Origin: Varibaculum massiliense
Lineage (GTDB): Bacteria > Actinomycetota > Actinomycetes > Actinomycetales > Actinomycetaceae
Direction of reading: 5' to 3'
Length of the DNA: 64,000 nucleotides
NCBI RefSeq assembly: GCF_900106855.1
Contig: NZ_FNWI01000004.1
Coordinates: forward strand, 434,001 to 498,000
A model generated the notes under the pieces. That model was not told the DNA's origin, did not search any database, and saw only the letters and a list, made by a program, of their open reading frames with translations. The stretch's first letter is position 1, and each line of letters opens with the position of its first letter. Position numbers and translations under genes: made by a program. Of the stretch, positions 42,231-50,692 are shown piece by piece.

Positions 42231-42590
42231 TTAGTGGAATGATTGGCCGCAGGCGCAAGAACCTACTGCGTTCGGATTGTCGATGGTGAAGCCTTGCCGC
42301 TCGATAGTATCCGAGAAGTCAATAGAGGCGCCCTCTAAATAGGGGTTGGACATTTTATCGACCACTACCTCTACTCCGGGAGCGAACTCTACTACTGCGT
42401 CCCCATCCAGGAGCCGTTCGTCAAAATAGAGCTGGTAAATTAGCCCGGAGCAGCCGCCTGGCTGGACAGCAATTCGCAGCCGCAAATCATCGCGTCCTTC
42501 CTGCTCTAGCAGTGATTTTACTTTCTTAGTGGCGGCTTCGGTCAAAGTAACTTTGTGGGTGGCTGTTTTTTCAGCCTGTTCTTCACTCAT
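42231..42590 (-). CDS. erpA: iron-sulfur cluster insertion protein (HesB/IscA/ErpA family)
   Basis: This is an A-type carrier that delivers [Fe-S] clusters to apo-proteins. The 119-residue protein begins with a typical A-type sequence (VTLTEAATKKVKSLL) and has the three cluster-binding cysteines in the usual spacing: one in QPGGCSGLIYQL and two in GSCACGQSFH. The glycerate-kinase gene upstream and this gene form the same pair in Mycobacterium (Rv2205c-Rv2204c). The ATG has AGGGAGAAAC upstream. No other Fe-S biogenesis gene is in the window. Confidence 0.92.
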   Translation of the reverse strand: MSEEQAEKTATHKVTLTEAATKKVKSLLEQEGRDDLRLRIAVQPGGCSGLIYQLYFDERLLDGDAVVEFAPGVEVVVDKMSNPYLEGASIDFSDTIERQGFTIDNPNAVGSCACGQSFH

Positions 42591-42662
42591 GTTTCTCCCT
42601 AATAACTATCGTCTGGTTTCAGTAAGCTAGTCCTTAGCCTAGTCCAAGCCTGCCCCTACTGG

Positions 42663-43664
42663 CTATCGTGACCAGGTACGCGCTAAGCGAAGTCCAGCCT
42701 GGCTCATACCGGAAATATCGGTGGGAAACTGATAAATACCATCGATTCCCATTTCGGACGCCTCTGCTCTACTCAGATTATTTTCGCTGGTAATCGCCAC
42801 TATTGGTAGACCGAAGCGACTAGCTGTGTCACATAAATGTTCTAACGGCGAACCGGAAACATTCCAGGGGGAAAGCTCACCGGTATTCGCCACTAGCAAA
42901 TCTGCGCCCGTTAAAATCTGGGGCAGACGGGTGCGCTCATCCAAGAAATCTGCCGCGAAATCCAGACGGGCTCCCAATCTGCCTAATAGTTCCCCAATCC
43001 CAAAGGCGCACCCTCCTCCCGGCAGAGCTCCGATTTGGGTTTCCTGAGCTTTTCCGAAGCCAGTTGCACTGGACAGCCCCAGATAACGCTGGTGTCCGCA
43101 TTTTTGCGCCTGCCCCAGTATCTCTTCCCAATTTTCTTTAGTTTTTTGCGCAATCTGCGGTCGGGTTTTTGCCACCGTAGCCAGCACCCCGGAGGCAGAA
43201 AATAACGGTTTTTGGCTGCCGGTAACTACCACCCCACGGCCGAGGGTGCGCCCCAGGTTTTCCCAAACTTGCGGGTCTGCAGTTTCCTTACCGTAGGCGC
43301 GTGCCACTGCCCGCATGAAAGCTGCGGGAAAATCCGGAAGTTCCTCTAGGTTTTCCAAAGCCATTGCCCCCGGTGACAGATATTCACTTTGCAAGGATTG
43401 TTCTGCCTGACAGGGAGGAAGATATATATCGTTTCCCGCTTTTAATGACGCGACTAAGCGTTTACCTGCCTGCTCTGGGTCAGCCGTGCCAGCGAAAATA
43501 TCCGCTAGCGGGAAGTTAGCTGCCACCTCGCTATAACTGTATGAATAGGGGATAACCTGCAGTTGATCTTGGCTTTGGTGCCGGAGCCATCCAGCTTTAA
43601 AGGCCTCCCCTAGCTTTTTGGCGCTAGCGGAGGCCGTGCTGGTTACTGCCAGAACTATTTGCAC
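42663..43664 (-). CDS. glycerate kinase family protein
   Basis: This 333-residue protein belongs by synteny and by motif to the glycerate 2-kinase family that phosphorylates D-glycerate for glycolysis: GALPGGGCAFGIGELLGRLGARL corresponds to the GAAGGLG segment of GlxK, and LLVANTGELS to the TGEG-type motif. The N-terminal half is diverged, and the usual ADGGEGT motif is absent or replaced by the SYSYSEVAANFPLADIF stretch, so activity on glycerate is uncertain. It directly follows the M20 peptidase gene (no gap) and precedes erpA. Confidence 0.65.
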   Translation of the reverse strand: MQIVLAVTSTASASAKKLGEAFKAGWLRHQSQDQLQVIPYSYSYSEVAANFPLADIFAGTADPEQAGKRLVASLKAGNDIYLPPCQAEQSLQSEYLSPGAMALENLEELPDFPAAFMRAVARAYGKETADPQVWENLGRTLGRGVVVTGSQKPLFSASGVLATVAKTRPQIAQKTKENWEEILGQAQKCGHQRYLGLSSATGFGKAQETQIGALPGGGCAFGIGELLGRLGARLDFAADFLDERTRLPQILTGADLLVANTGELSPWNVSGSPLEHLCDTASRFGLPIVAITSENNLSRAEASEMGIDGIYQFPTDISGMSQAGLRLARTWSR

Positions 43665-45014
43665 TTAAAGCTGGCCGCCTAGCCGGGTCAGGAACAGCGC
43701 TTCGGCAGTAATCGCATTGCGCAAGTCCCCTAAATCTTGGGATTCGTTCTCGGAGTGGGCATTGGTAGCCGGATCTTCCACCCCGGTAATCAGGATGTCT
43801 GCCTCGGGGAACACTTGTGCCAAGTCGGCGGTCATCGGGATTGCTCCCCCGCAACCAATATCTACCGCGTCTTTGTCCCAAGCACTAGATAGCGCCCATT
43901 TCATTTCTTTTTCCGCCTCCGATGACTCGGCTTGATAGGAGGGACCGCATTCGAGAACTTCGGTTTCCACCTCGGCTCCAAAAGGCGCGTTTTCTTCTAA
44001 GAATGTGCTTAAAGCCTGAGCGCATTCGGCAGTGTCGGTACCCGGAGCAGTCCGCAGTGATAGCCGCAAACAGGTTTCCGGAACCAGGGCATTGGCGCTT
44101 TCGGCGCGGGATCGCTGATCCCAACCGATAACGCAAAGTGAGGGTTGATTCCAGAGCCGCGATGCCAACTCGCCTTTCCCAGCTAGCTGGAAGCTGTCTA
44201 CTACCTGGGCATCTGCCTTAAATAGTTCTTCGGGATAATGCACATCTGCACTGGTAGACCCGCCAAGACCCGGTACTGCCAAGCTACCGTCAGGGTTGAA
44301 GCATTTCGCTAGCAAAAGGCTGGCAATAGTGACCGCATCTAGTACCGGGCCGCCGTAGGCTCCTGAATGCAAGGCGGTTTCCATTACTTTTACTTTCACA
44401 TCCATACTGGCTACTCCCCGCAAAGTAGCGGTTAGTGCCGGTTCCCCTACCCGCCAGTTATCGGAGTCGCAAACAATAATCACATCCGCAGCCAAATCTT
44501 CCCGGTACTTTTCAATAAAGTTACGGAAGGAGGGCGAGCCGATTTCTTCTTCGCCTTCGATAAAGCAGGTCACGTTAACTGGGCATTTATCTGCCAGAGC
44601 CAACAGCGCCCCGTAGTGCACCATCACTCCTGCCCCATCATCCGAGGTGCCGCGCCCATAGAGGCGGCCGTCTTTTTCGGTGGCGACAAAGGGATCGGTA
44701 TTCCAGCGTTCGCGCGGTCCGGTTGGCTGCACATCGTGGTGGGCGTAAAGCAAAACTGTTTTTGCCTGTGGGTCAACTATTTTCCGGGCAATAACCGCGG
44801 GCATACCTTCTTCCCCACCGGGGGTAGGCGCGGTTTTCACCGCGGTTTCCATCCCTAGCTTAGAAAATAGTTCCGCCAGGTGGTGGGCAGATTTTTCTAC
44901 TTCCGCGCGGGAATCTGAAGAAACGGAGGGGATAGCCACCAGTTTCGTCAGTTCGCTTTTCACGTCTTTAAAAATGTTCTCTGAAGCTGTTTTTACTTTA
45001 GAAATATCACTCAT
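43665..45014 (-). CDS. M20-family dipeptidase
   Basis: This 449-residue zinc aminopeptidase/dipeptidase of the M20 (ArgE/DapE/CNDP) family hydrolyses short peptides in the cytoplasm. Metal-site motifs are LLYAHHDVQPTGP (first His), YGRGTSDDGAGVM (bridging Asp), EGEEEIGSPSF (catalytic Glu and ligand Glu), IIVCDSDNW (ligand Asp) and the C-terminal GVEDPATNAHSENES (ligand His). The lid domain (about 190-330) contains LHSGAYGG, the marker of the CNDP-like subgroup. It starts with ATG at 45012-45014; the glycerate-kinase gene follows immediately. Confidence 0.9.
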   Translation of the reverse strand: MSDISKVKTASENIFKDVKSELTKLVAIPSVSSDSRAEVEKSAHHLAELFSKLGMETAVKTAPTPGGEEGMPAVIARKIVDPQAKTVLLYAHHDVQPTGPRERWNTDPFVATEKDGRLYGRGTSDDGAGVMVHYGALLALADKCPVNVTCFIEGEEEIGSPSFRNFIEKYREDLAADVIIVCDSDNWRVGEPALTATLRGVASMDVKVKVMETALHSGAYGGPVLDAVTIASLLLAKCFNPDGSLAVPGLGGSTSADVHYPEELFKADAQVVDSFQLAGKGELASRLWNQPSLCVIGWDQRSRAESANALVPETCLRLSLRTAPGTDTAECAQALSTFLEENAPFGAEVETEVLECGPSYQAESSEAEKEMKWALSSAWDKDAVDIGCGGAIPMTADLAQVFPEADILITGVEDPATNAHSENESQDLGDLRNAITAEALFLTRLGGQL

Positions 45015-45131
45015 GATTGCCAGGGTACCCCGATACCGCGGGCTTAGAGAAAGGAGCCGTTCCTACCTCGGCGAAAAATCCTTAAATAATACAGATTTCC
45101 AAAGCCCGCCCCGGCTAGATAACCTGGATGA

Positions 45132-45761
45132 GTGAAACTTTTTGGAAGCAGTAAAGACGAAGATACCGCTAAGGTAGAGGAAAAGGGCGCGGGCAAGGGG
45201 CGCCCCACCCCTAAACGCAAGGATGCCGAGGCGCGCAATCGGCGCCCGCTGGTAGTGGACAAGAAAGAGGCACGTAAACGGCGCCGGGAGCAGCGTGACG
45301 AGGTCTATAAGAAACAGCGGGAAGCGCTAGATGGCACAGGTGATGAGCGTTATCTACCCCTTAACGATCAAGGTCCGCTTCGGCGCTATATCCGCGATTT
45401 CGTGGATGCCCGTTTTGCTATCGGCGAGTTATTTATGCCGATTGTGTTGGCTTTCCTGATTTTGTCGATTGCGTTCTCTCGCAACCAACAGTTGAATTCG
45501 ATTTTGCTATTTACCATGTGGGGATTGCTGCTGCTGGCACTGATTGAAGCCATTATCACCACGATAATAATTAACCGTTCGCTGTTGAAAATCACTGATG
45601 GAGACAAACGGGTAAAGAAAGGCAATGGCCGCTATATTTTGATGCGCCTGGCTAGTCCGCGGCGGATGCGCCGTCCCCGCCCTTCCGGTCCGCGCGGTTC
45701 GCGCCCCGATATCAGCGAGTACGCTAGCGATATTCGCGCCTATATGCTTTCTCGCCCCTAG
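45132..45761 (+). CDS. DUF3043 membrane protein
   Basis: This 209-residue protein matches the actinobacterial DUF3043 family. A highly basic N-terminus (about 1-80; RPTPKRKDAEARNRRPL and KKEARKRRREQRDEVYKKQR) is followed by the conserved LRRYIRDFVDARFAIGELFM. Two transmembrane helices (about 100-120 and 125-150) and a basic tail complete it. The start is GTG. The gene is convergent with pyrD (4-base overlap of stops) and divergent from the dipeptidase gene across 117 bp. In mycobacteria a homologue is encoded close to erpA. Function unknown. Confidence 0.82.
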   Translation: MKLFGSSKDEDTAKVEEKGAGKGRPTPKRKDAEARNRRPLVVDKKEARKRRREQRDEVYKKQREALDGTGDERYLPLNDQGPLRRYIRDFVDARFAIGELFMPIVLAFLILSIAFSRNQQLNSILLFTMWGLLLLALIEAIITTIIINRSLLKITDGDKRVKKGNGRYILMRLASPRRMRRPRPSGPRGSRPDISEYASDIRAYMLSRP

Positions 45762-46840
45762 TTTTTGTGGTTATTACGCAACGGCAAGGCGGGAAGATCC
45801 GCACTAAGCTGCTTGTTTATTTTCCCAGCGAAAGCTGGACCTTGATAGATAACCGCAGTCAGCGCCTCTAGCAGGTCAGCTCCCGCATCTAGGAACTGCC
45901 GGGCAGTAGCTGCGTCCTCGATTCCCCCGCACCCGATGATTAGGTAGTCCTCGTTTAAGCGGGAACGTAAAAGCCGCACAACTTGCAAGGCGCGTTCTTT
46001 GAGGGGAGGACCCGATACTCCCCCTTCTCCAAAATCGTGATTAATAGTGGTGTTAGTGGCGATTACGCCCGCTAATCCCACTTCTTTAACCATTTGCGCT
46101 AGTTCTACTATTTGCGTATCTTCCAGGTCGGGAGCCAGCTTCACCAATACCGGAACTGCTCTGCCTGCACTTTGTTGAGCTGCTGTTTTAACTGCTTCGG
46201 CGATTTCGCGCAGCTGCGTAGTTGCCTGCAGGCTACGCAGTCCGGGAGTATTGGGCGAAGAAACATTAATCACCAGGTAGTCTGCATATTTTGCCAGCAA
46301 CAACGCACTAGCGCGGTAATCATCTGCTGCTTGCGCAAGCTCAGTGGTCTTATTCTTGCCCAGATTCACCCCTAGGATTAGGGAACGCCCCGCTGGGGTA
46401 CTGCGTAGCTTCTGCAGGCGCCGCACCATTTGTTTGGCTCCCTGGTTATTGAAGCCCATGCGATTACGTACTGCGCGTAGCGGCAATATCCGCCACAGGC
46501 GCGGCTTGTCATTTCCGGGTTGCGGACGGGGAGTTACCGTTCCTACCTCTACAAACGCGAATCCAAAGGCACCAAATTGCAGAGGAGCTAAAGCATCTTT
46601 ATCCATGCCCGCTGCCAGCCCTAGGTATCCAGGAACTGGTCTGGCCAGGGATTTCAGCCCCTGCTGGTTGCCGACCCAGCCCCCCTTCAAGGTACCTACG
46701 GATCCGGAGAAAAATATCCTAATCAGCGCGGTTAATCCGGGAATCTTAGAGATTAAGTACAGCGCTTTCATAGTGGCGTTATGGCATTTTTCGGGATCCA
46801 AACGCGAAATCACATGATTAAACAAGAATCGGTATAGCAC
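45758..46840 (-). CDS. pyrD: dihydroorotate dehydrogenase (quinone), class 2
   Basis: This enzyme oxidises dihydroorotate to orotate in pyrimidine synthesis and feeds electrons to quinone at the membrane. The 360 residues have the N-terminal extension of class 2 enzymes (YRFLFNHVISRLDPEKCHN), FMN-site motifs (GLAAGMDKDA, VEVGTVTPRPQPGNDKPRLW, NRMGFNNQG), the YLVINVSSPNTPGLR motif with the catalytic Ser (class 2), and KLAPDLE and IIGCGGIEDA. The stop overlaps the end of the DUF3043 gene. It is monocistronic here. Confidence 0.93.
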   Translation of the reverse strand: MLYRFLFNHVISRLDPEKCHNATMKALYLISKIPGLTALIRIFFSGSVGTLKGGWVGNQQGLKSLARPVPGYLGLAAGMDKDALAPLQFGAFGFAFVEVGTVTPRPQPGNDKPRLWRILPLRAVRNRMGFNNQGAKQMVRRLQKLRSTPAGRSLILGVNLGKNKTTELAQAADDYRASALLLAKYADYLVINVSSPNTPGLRSLQATTQLREIAEAVKTAAQQSAGRAVPVLVKLAPDLEDTQIVELAQMVKEVGLAGVIATNTTINHDFGEGGVSGPPLKERALQVVRLLRSRLNEDYLIIGCGGIEDAATARQFLDAGADLLEALTAVIYQGPAFAGKINKQLSADLPALPLRNNHKN

Positions 46841-46927
46841 GCCCTCGATTCTACTTAATAGCTTAGGTAGTTACTTAATAGCGGACGACAATCTGCCGGA
46901 AACTACCGTTACTACCGATGTTAATCG

Positions 46928-47560
46928 CTAATCCCACCACAGGCACCATCCGGCAGATGCCCATCTGGGGTCAGCACTATACAGCTCATCGGGCGCGCTG
47001 GCCTGCCCCAAGGAAAGTTTGCTCTGGTAGGTATGCCAGATTTTTCGCGCCTGCCGCGCGGAAGGCTCTGGCATCCCTTCCGCGGAACTTTCTACTATGA
47101 ACATAGTGTCAACACTGACCCGTTCGTCCCAACGCGAGGACCCGATTAGGTATCCGGAAAGATAAACCCGCCCCGGATTAGCGATACAGGCCTTCAGAAA
47201 CGCCAGTAAAGTGGGGGCATCATTTTGGCGATCTGCTAAAGCTATCCGCGGGAGCGCCGCCAATACTTTGCGCGCACCCTCGGCGTCAAGCCCATGAAAA
47301 CGCTGGTAATCCCCTATTCCCTGTCCGGTGGCTACATAGTCTTTCAGGATTTGCGGGATTTTGGTTTCTGCTAGCCACCCCAGCGGTCCATAGAGACCGG
47401 AAGGTAAATCCGGGTCATCTTCTAGCATCTCCAACACGATTTTATCCCCCTCCTCCCCCAAGAATTCCGGGGTCGAGAGGGCAAAGGGGTCGCTATTTTG
47501 AAGGCGCGCTCCCAGCTTAGTTTTTGCGGGCGAATACGCAGTTAGAGAGGTGGTTTCCAT
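46928..47560 (-). CDS. hypothetical protein
   Basis: I do not recognise this 210-residue soluble protein. It has a short polar N-terminus, then an alpha-rich body with ALSTPEFLGEEGDKIVLEML, GPLGWLAETKIPQILKDYVA and a beta-containing part (GRVYLSGYLIGSSRWDE, DTMFIVESSAEGMPEP), ending in RWASAGWCLWWD. It has no signal peptide or membrane segment. A weak purine stretch (TAAGGAGT) lies before its ATG at 47558-47560. It stands alone between pyrD and the SpoU methyltransferase. The last residues are rich in Trp, which may be a conserved C-terminal signature worth a search. Confidence 0.65.
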   Translation of the reverse strand: METTSLTAYSPAKTKLGARLQNSDPFALSTPEFLGEEGDKIVLEMLEDDPDLPSGLYGPLGWLAETKIPQILKDYVATGQGIGDYQRFHGLDAEGARKVLAALPRIALADRQNDAPTLLAFLKACIANPGRVYLSGYLIGSSRWDERVSVDTMFIVESSAEGMPEPSARQARKIWHTYQSKLSLGQASAPDELYSADPRWASAGWCLWWD

Positions 47561-47706
47561 AGTTACTCCTTAAGGTTTGATGCTTTTCTTTACTTTGGCG
47601 CGCAAACGGTGGCGGGCAAGAATAGCGGATAAAGGAACCGGGAAAACTACCGACCAGGAAATCTGTGGAAATCTATTCGCGCCCCTTAAAGCCATAAGAT
47701 AGATGA

Positions 47707-48558
47707 GTGCTCATTCCGCTTAATGATTTGTCTGATCCGCGGGTACGTGACTTTACCCAGTTAAAGGACGTGAACCTACGAAAAAGTTTTGAGACCGAAC
47801 GCGGGCTATATTTGGCGGAAAGTTTTTCGGTGATTGCCCGCGCTTTGGCAGCCGGTCATCAGCCACGCTCGGTTTTAACCAATCGGCATTGGCTGGGACG
47901 TCTGCAGGAAACTTTGGGAAGCCGGGCTGGCGATATTCCTATTTTTGTAGCTGAGGAAGAACAGCTGACCCGACTTACCGGGTTCAGTATGCATCGCGGC
48001 GCTATCGCCGCGATGGAACGCCCTGCCCTGCCGGAACTGGACGAAGTACTGTCCGGGGCGCGGGCGGTGCTAATCCTAGAGGATCTGGTTGACCACACCA
48101 ATGTTGGCGCCGCGATTCGCTCAGCAGCGGCTATGGGCTTTGACGCCATTTTGACCAGCCCGCATTGCGCCGATCCTCTCTATCGCCGCGCAGTTAGAGT
48201 TTCGATGGGAACCGTATTTTCATTGCCTTGGACGCAGATTTCTGCTTGGCCAGATACTTCCGCTTTGAAAAATCGGGGATTTATAGTGGCCGGACTAGCT
48301 TTATCTGAACAAGCGATTTCTCTGCCAGAATTTTGCGCCTGCCTGCAATCCCAGGTGGAGCGGGGGAAACAGCCGAAAGTTGCTTTAGTACTAGGCACCG
48401 AAGGACCGGGAATGACTAAGCAGGCACTCGCCAGCTGCGATCAGTTAGTGAAAATCCCGTTAAGTCATGGAGTGGATTCTTTGAATGTCGCCGCTGCGGG
48501 GGCAGTTGCCTGCTACGCGGTTAGCCAAGCGTTAGGAACTTTTACGCAAGATAACTAG
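47707..48558 (+). CDS. TrmH/SpoU-family RNA 2'-O-methyltransferase
   Basis: This is a 283-residue SPOUT-class methyltransferase that methylates a ribose 2'-OH in rRNA or tRNA. Residues about 1-110 form a substrate-binding N-terminal domain (RKSFETERGLYLAESFSVIARAL). The SPOUT domain follows with motif 1 (LEDLVDHTNVGAAIRSAAAMG), motif 2 (VLGTEGPGM) and motif 3 (IPLSHGVDSLNVAAAGAVA), which form the trefoil knot and SAM site. The start is GTG at 47707. Alternatives such as TsnR or RlmB cannot be separated from sequence alone. A strong terminator (48611-48655) lies about 50 bp beyond the stop. Confidence 0.88.
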   Translation: MLIPLNDLSDPRVRDFTQLKDVNLRKSFETERGLYLAESFSVIARALAAGHQPRSVLTNRHWLGRLQETLGSRAGDIPIFVAEEEQLTRLTGFSMHRGAIAAMERPALPELDEVLSGARAVLILEDLVDHTNVGAAIRSAAAMGFDAILTSPHCADPLYRRAVRVSMGTVFSLPWTQISAWPDTSALKNRGFIVAGLALSEQAISLPEFCACLQSQVERGKQPKVALVLGTEGPGMTKQALASCDQLVKIPLSHGVDSLNVAAAGAVACYAVSQALGTFTQDN

Positions 48559-48610
48559 GGCGTAAGGGGTAAACCCGGGACTCGGGAAACTGAAGAGCTG
48601 GGTATCAAAA

Positions 48611-48655
48611 ACAGGCAGGGCGCCAGCGGAATAATATCGCTGGCGCCCTGCCTGT
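48611..48655. terminator. bidirectional terminator between spoU-type gene and metS
   Basis: ACAGGCAGGGCGCCAGCG and its reverse complement form a perfect 18-bp stem with a 9-base loop. It is located between the convergent SpoU-family gene and the MetS/MetP transcription unit, so it probably serves both. T-tracts are short on either side. Confidence 0.75.
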
Positions 48656-48724
48656 ATTCCCCGAGAGATTGCTACCCTTCGCTGCGCCCTGCCTGTATTC
48701 CCCGAGAGATTGCTACCCTTCGCT
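48643..48724. repeat. 41-bp perfect tandem duplication at the 3' end of metS
   Basis: The 41-base unit at 48643-48683 is repeated exactly at 48684-48724. The unit includes the right arm of the terminator stem and the last codons plus stop of the small subunit gene. The copy nearest the gene holds the real stop codon, so the coding sequence is intact; the event only moved the terminator 41 bp away. Perfect identity suggests it is recent. Confidence 0.9.
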
Positions 48725-48934
48725 GACTGCAGCTGCTTCCTCGGTCTTGTCAGCTTCCTTTTCGATAAAGTCAGCTTCGGTAAGACCTGGATGCGGGTTA
48801 AAGTCAGTTTCCGAGTAGTTTTCGCCCTTTTGGTAGGGCGGATCCATACGGCGCAACGCCACTACCGACCCCACCAGGCCGCCCCATATCACCAAGATGG
48901 CGACCAGCATCATCAAAATTGCTTCACCGGTCAT
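48713..48934 (-). CDS. metS: methionine/alanine importer small subunit (MetS)
   Basis: This is a 73-residue protein with one transmembrane helix near the N-terminus (ILMMLVAILVIWGGLVGSVVAL) and an acidic tail. It matches the MetS family that is needed by the NSS-type transporter MetP in Corynebacterium for methionine and alanine uptake. The conserved part after the helix is RRMDPPYQKGENYSETDFNP. It starts with ATG two bases after the stop of the large subunit gene and would be co-translated. The last codons are involved in a 41-bp tandem duplication. Confidence 0.82.
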   Translation of the reverse strand: MTGEAILMMLVAILVIWGGLVGSVVALRRMDPPYQKGENYSETDFNPHPGLTEADFIEKEADKTEEAAAVSEG

Positions 48935-48936
48935 AG

Positions 48937-50508
48937 CTAGTCTTCCTCCTTGTTCCAGTCCACGTTTTCTAGGTCAAACGAGGGGGAAATCTCGGCGCTC
49001 TTATGCCACTTCAAACGGGGCATTATCACTGAGAACACCAAAAGAATCCCCAACATTCCCCAGCCGAAGGTATTTGTCCACCAGCGCGGATAATCGCCAT
49101 AGCCGTGAGAAATCAGATCCACTAGGTTTGGTACCAGCATGAATACTAGGAGCACCGGGATTACGAATCCGATCAGTGCCTCCCACCACTTGCCGGCTTT
49201 GACCGCAGAAGTAACGTTCAGGTGAATCCGCAAGGAACGCAGCGAAGGAGTTACCACTGTAACAATCACGCATAGCGACAGCGCCGCGCCAACCACCCCG
49301 ATGGTGTTGATGTAGTTATCAACCGTGTCCAGGGCCGCGAGCCCCGTGGTAGTACCAAAGAAGAATACTGAGACAATCGCGAGGATCACCCCCAGAATCA
49401 CCGAAGCCTGTTTGGAGGTCCAACCAATCTTATCTTGGAAAGCCCCCGCTACTACCTGCACCAAAGAAACCATGGAGGTTACCCCAGCCAACACCAAAGA
49501 GGCGAAGAATAGCGCCCCGAAAATGGATCCACCGGGCATCTCGTTAATGATTTGCGGGAAAGTAATAAAAGACAGCGACACCCCGGTGATATTTTCCAGT
49601 TTGTCAACTGAAGTTCCCTGCAGATGCGCCATATACCCCAAGGTGGCGAACACTCCGATACCCGCAAGCACCTCAAAAGAAGAGTTGGCGAAGCCAGCAA
49701 CCAGACCGGTACCGGTCAAGTTTGAGCGTTTCTTGAGGTAGGAGGCGTATGTCATCATAATCCCGAACCCTACTGACAGGGAGTAGAAGATTTGGGCAAC
49801 TGCTGCAATCCACACTTTCCCATTCCAGAGGGCGCTCCAATCTGGGGTAAAGAACTTGTTTAACCCATCGGTTGCGCCCGGCAAGGTTAGCGCCTTGATT
49901 ACCATGGCAACAAATAGCACCACCAATAACGGAATACAGATTTTGGTAATCCACTCGATGCCCCGCGAAACCCCGAGGGCGATTAACACGATAGTGACTA
50001 CCCACACGATGATTAGCGGAATCGCTATTCCCCACACGGGGGTCAGCGAGATGGAAGTAGTGTCCTGAGCCTGCAGGAACTTATCGGAAAAGAATTTTGC
50101 CGGATCATTCCCCCAGGCGCGGGTAAAAGAAAACACGGTGTAACGCAGCGCCCAGGCAATAATGGCCGCATAGTAGACCACAATGAAGAAACATACCCCG
50201 ACCTGCCACCAACCTACGGCTTCGGTACGCCGGTTTACCCTGGCTAGCGCCAGCGGAGGTGAGCCCCGGAACTTGTGACCAATCGCGTAGTCCAGCATCA
50301 GCATCGGCAGCCCGATAGCTAGTAGGGCGATCAGATAGGGAACAATAAAAGCGCCACCGCCATTGGTATAGGCAACACCGGGGAAACGCCAAATGTTTCC
50401 CAAACCGATCGCAGACCCAATCGCCGCAATCAGGAATCCGTATTGTGTCCCCCATGACTGTCGGCTGGTCTTATTGGACGCAGTAGGCTGCGAAACCTGT
50501 TCAGACAT
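48937..50508 (-). CDS. metP: sodium-dependent transporter of the NSS family (MetP-like)
   Basis: This is a 523-residue neurotransmitter:sodium symporter (LeuT fold) with about 12 helices. Signature motifs are GTQYGFLIAAIGSAIGLGNIW and RFPGVAYTNGGGAFIVPYL in helix 1 to 2, GLPMLMLDYAIGHKF, and a glycine-rich helix 6 with SLSVGFGIMMTYASYL. It is paired with MetS, as in Corynebacterium MetPS, which imports L-methionine and alanine with sodium. It is the first gene of the unit; the ATG has AAGGAGT upstream. The substrate is inferred from the small-subunit partner. Confidence 0.87.
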   Translation of the reverse strand: MSEQVSQPTASNKTSRQSWGTQYGFLIAAIGSAIGLGNIWRFPGVAYTNGGGAFIVPYLIALLAIGLPMLMLDYAIGHKFRGSPPLALARVNRRTEAVGWWQVGVCFFIVVYYAAIIAWALRYTVFSFTRAWGNDPAKFFSDKFLQAQDTTSISLTPVWGIAIPLIIVWVVTIVLIALGVSRGIEWITKICIPLLVVLFVAMVIKALTLPGATDGLNKFFTPDWSALWNGKVWIAAVAQIFYSLSVGFGIMMTYASYLKKRSNLTGTGLVAGFANSSFEVLAGIGVFATLGYMAHLQGTSVDKLENITGVSLSFITFPQIINEMPGGSIFGALFFASLVLAGVTSMVSLVQVVAGAFQDKIGWTSKQASVILGVILAIVSVFFFGTTTGLAALDTVDNYINTIGVVGAALSLCVIVTVVTPSLRSLRIHLNVTSAVKAGKWWEALIGFVIPVLLVFMLVPNLVDLISHGYGDYPRWWTNTFGWGMLGILLVFSVIMPRLKWHKSAEISPSFDLENVDWNKEED

Positions 50509-50644
50509 CTCAACTCCTTATAGACGGGACAAACAATTGTCGAAGCGCAATTGCTTAGAGCCAAAATAGCCCCACCTATCACCTGTCGGACAAAAATACC
50601 CACATTGTGAGATTCTTTAGAGAGGTGGAGTTACCCGAAAATTG

Positions 50645-50683
50645 TTTTTCTCCCGCTGACCGAGGAAGTCAGCGGGAGAAAAA
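50645..50683 (-). terminator. intrinsic terminator after rne
   Basis: TTTTTCTCCCGCTGAC and its exact reverse complement form a 16-bp stem with a 7-base loop, 10 bp after the rne stop. A-rich and T-rich flanks are part of the stem, so it can work in both directions. Confidence 0.85.
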
Positions 50684-50692
50684 ATCAGATTT

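Noticed and set aside
48643-48724. possible CRISPR-like repeat
   Set aside because: There are only two adjacent 41-bp copies without spacers, so it is a tandem duplication. No CRISPR array or cas gene is seen anywhere in the window.
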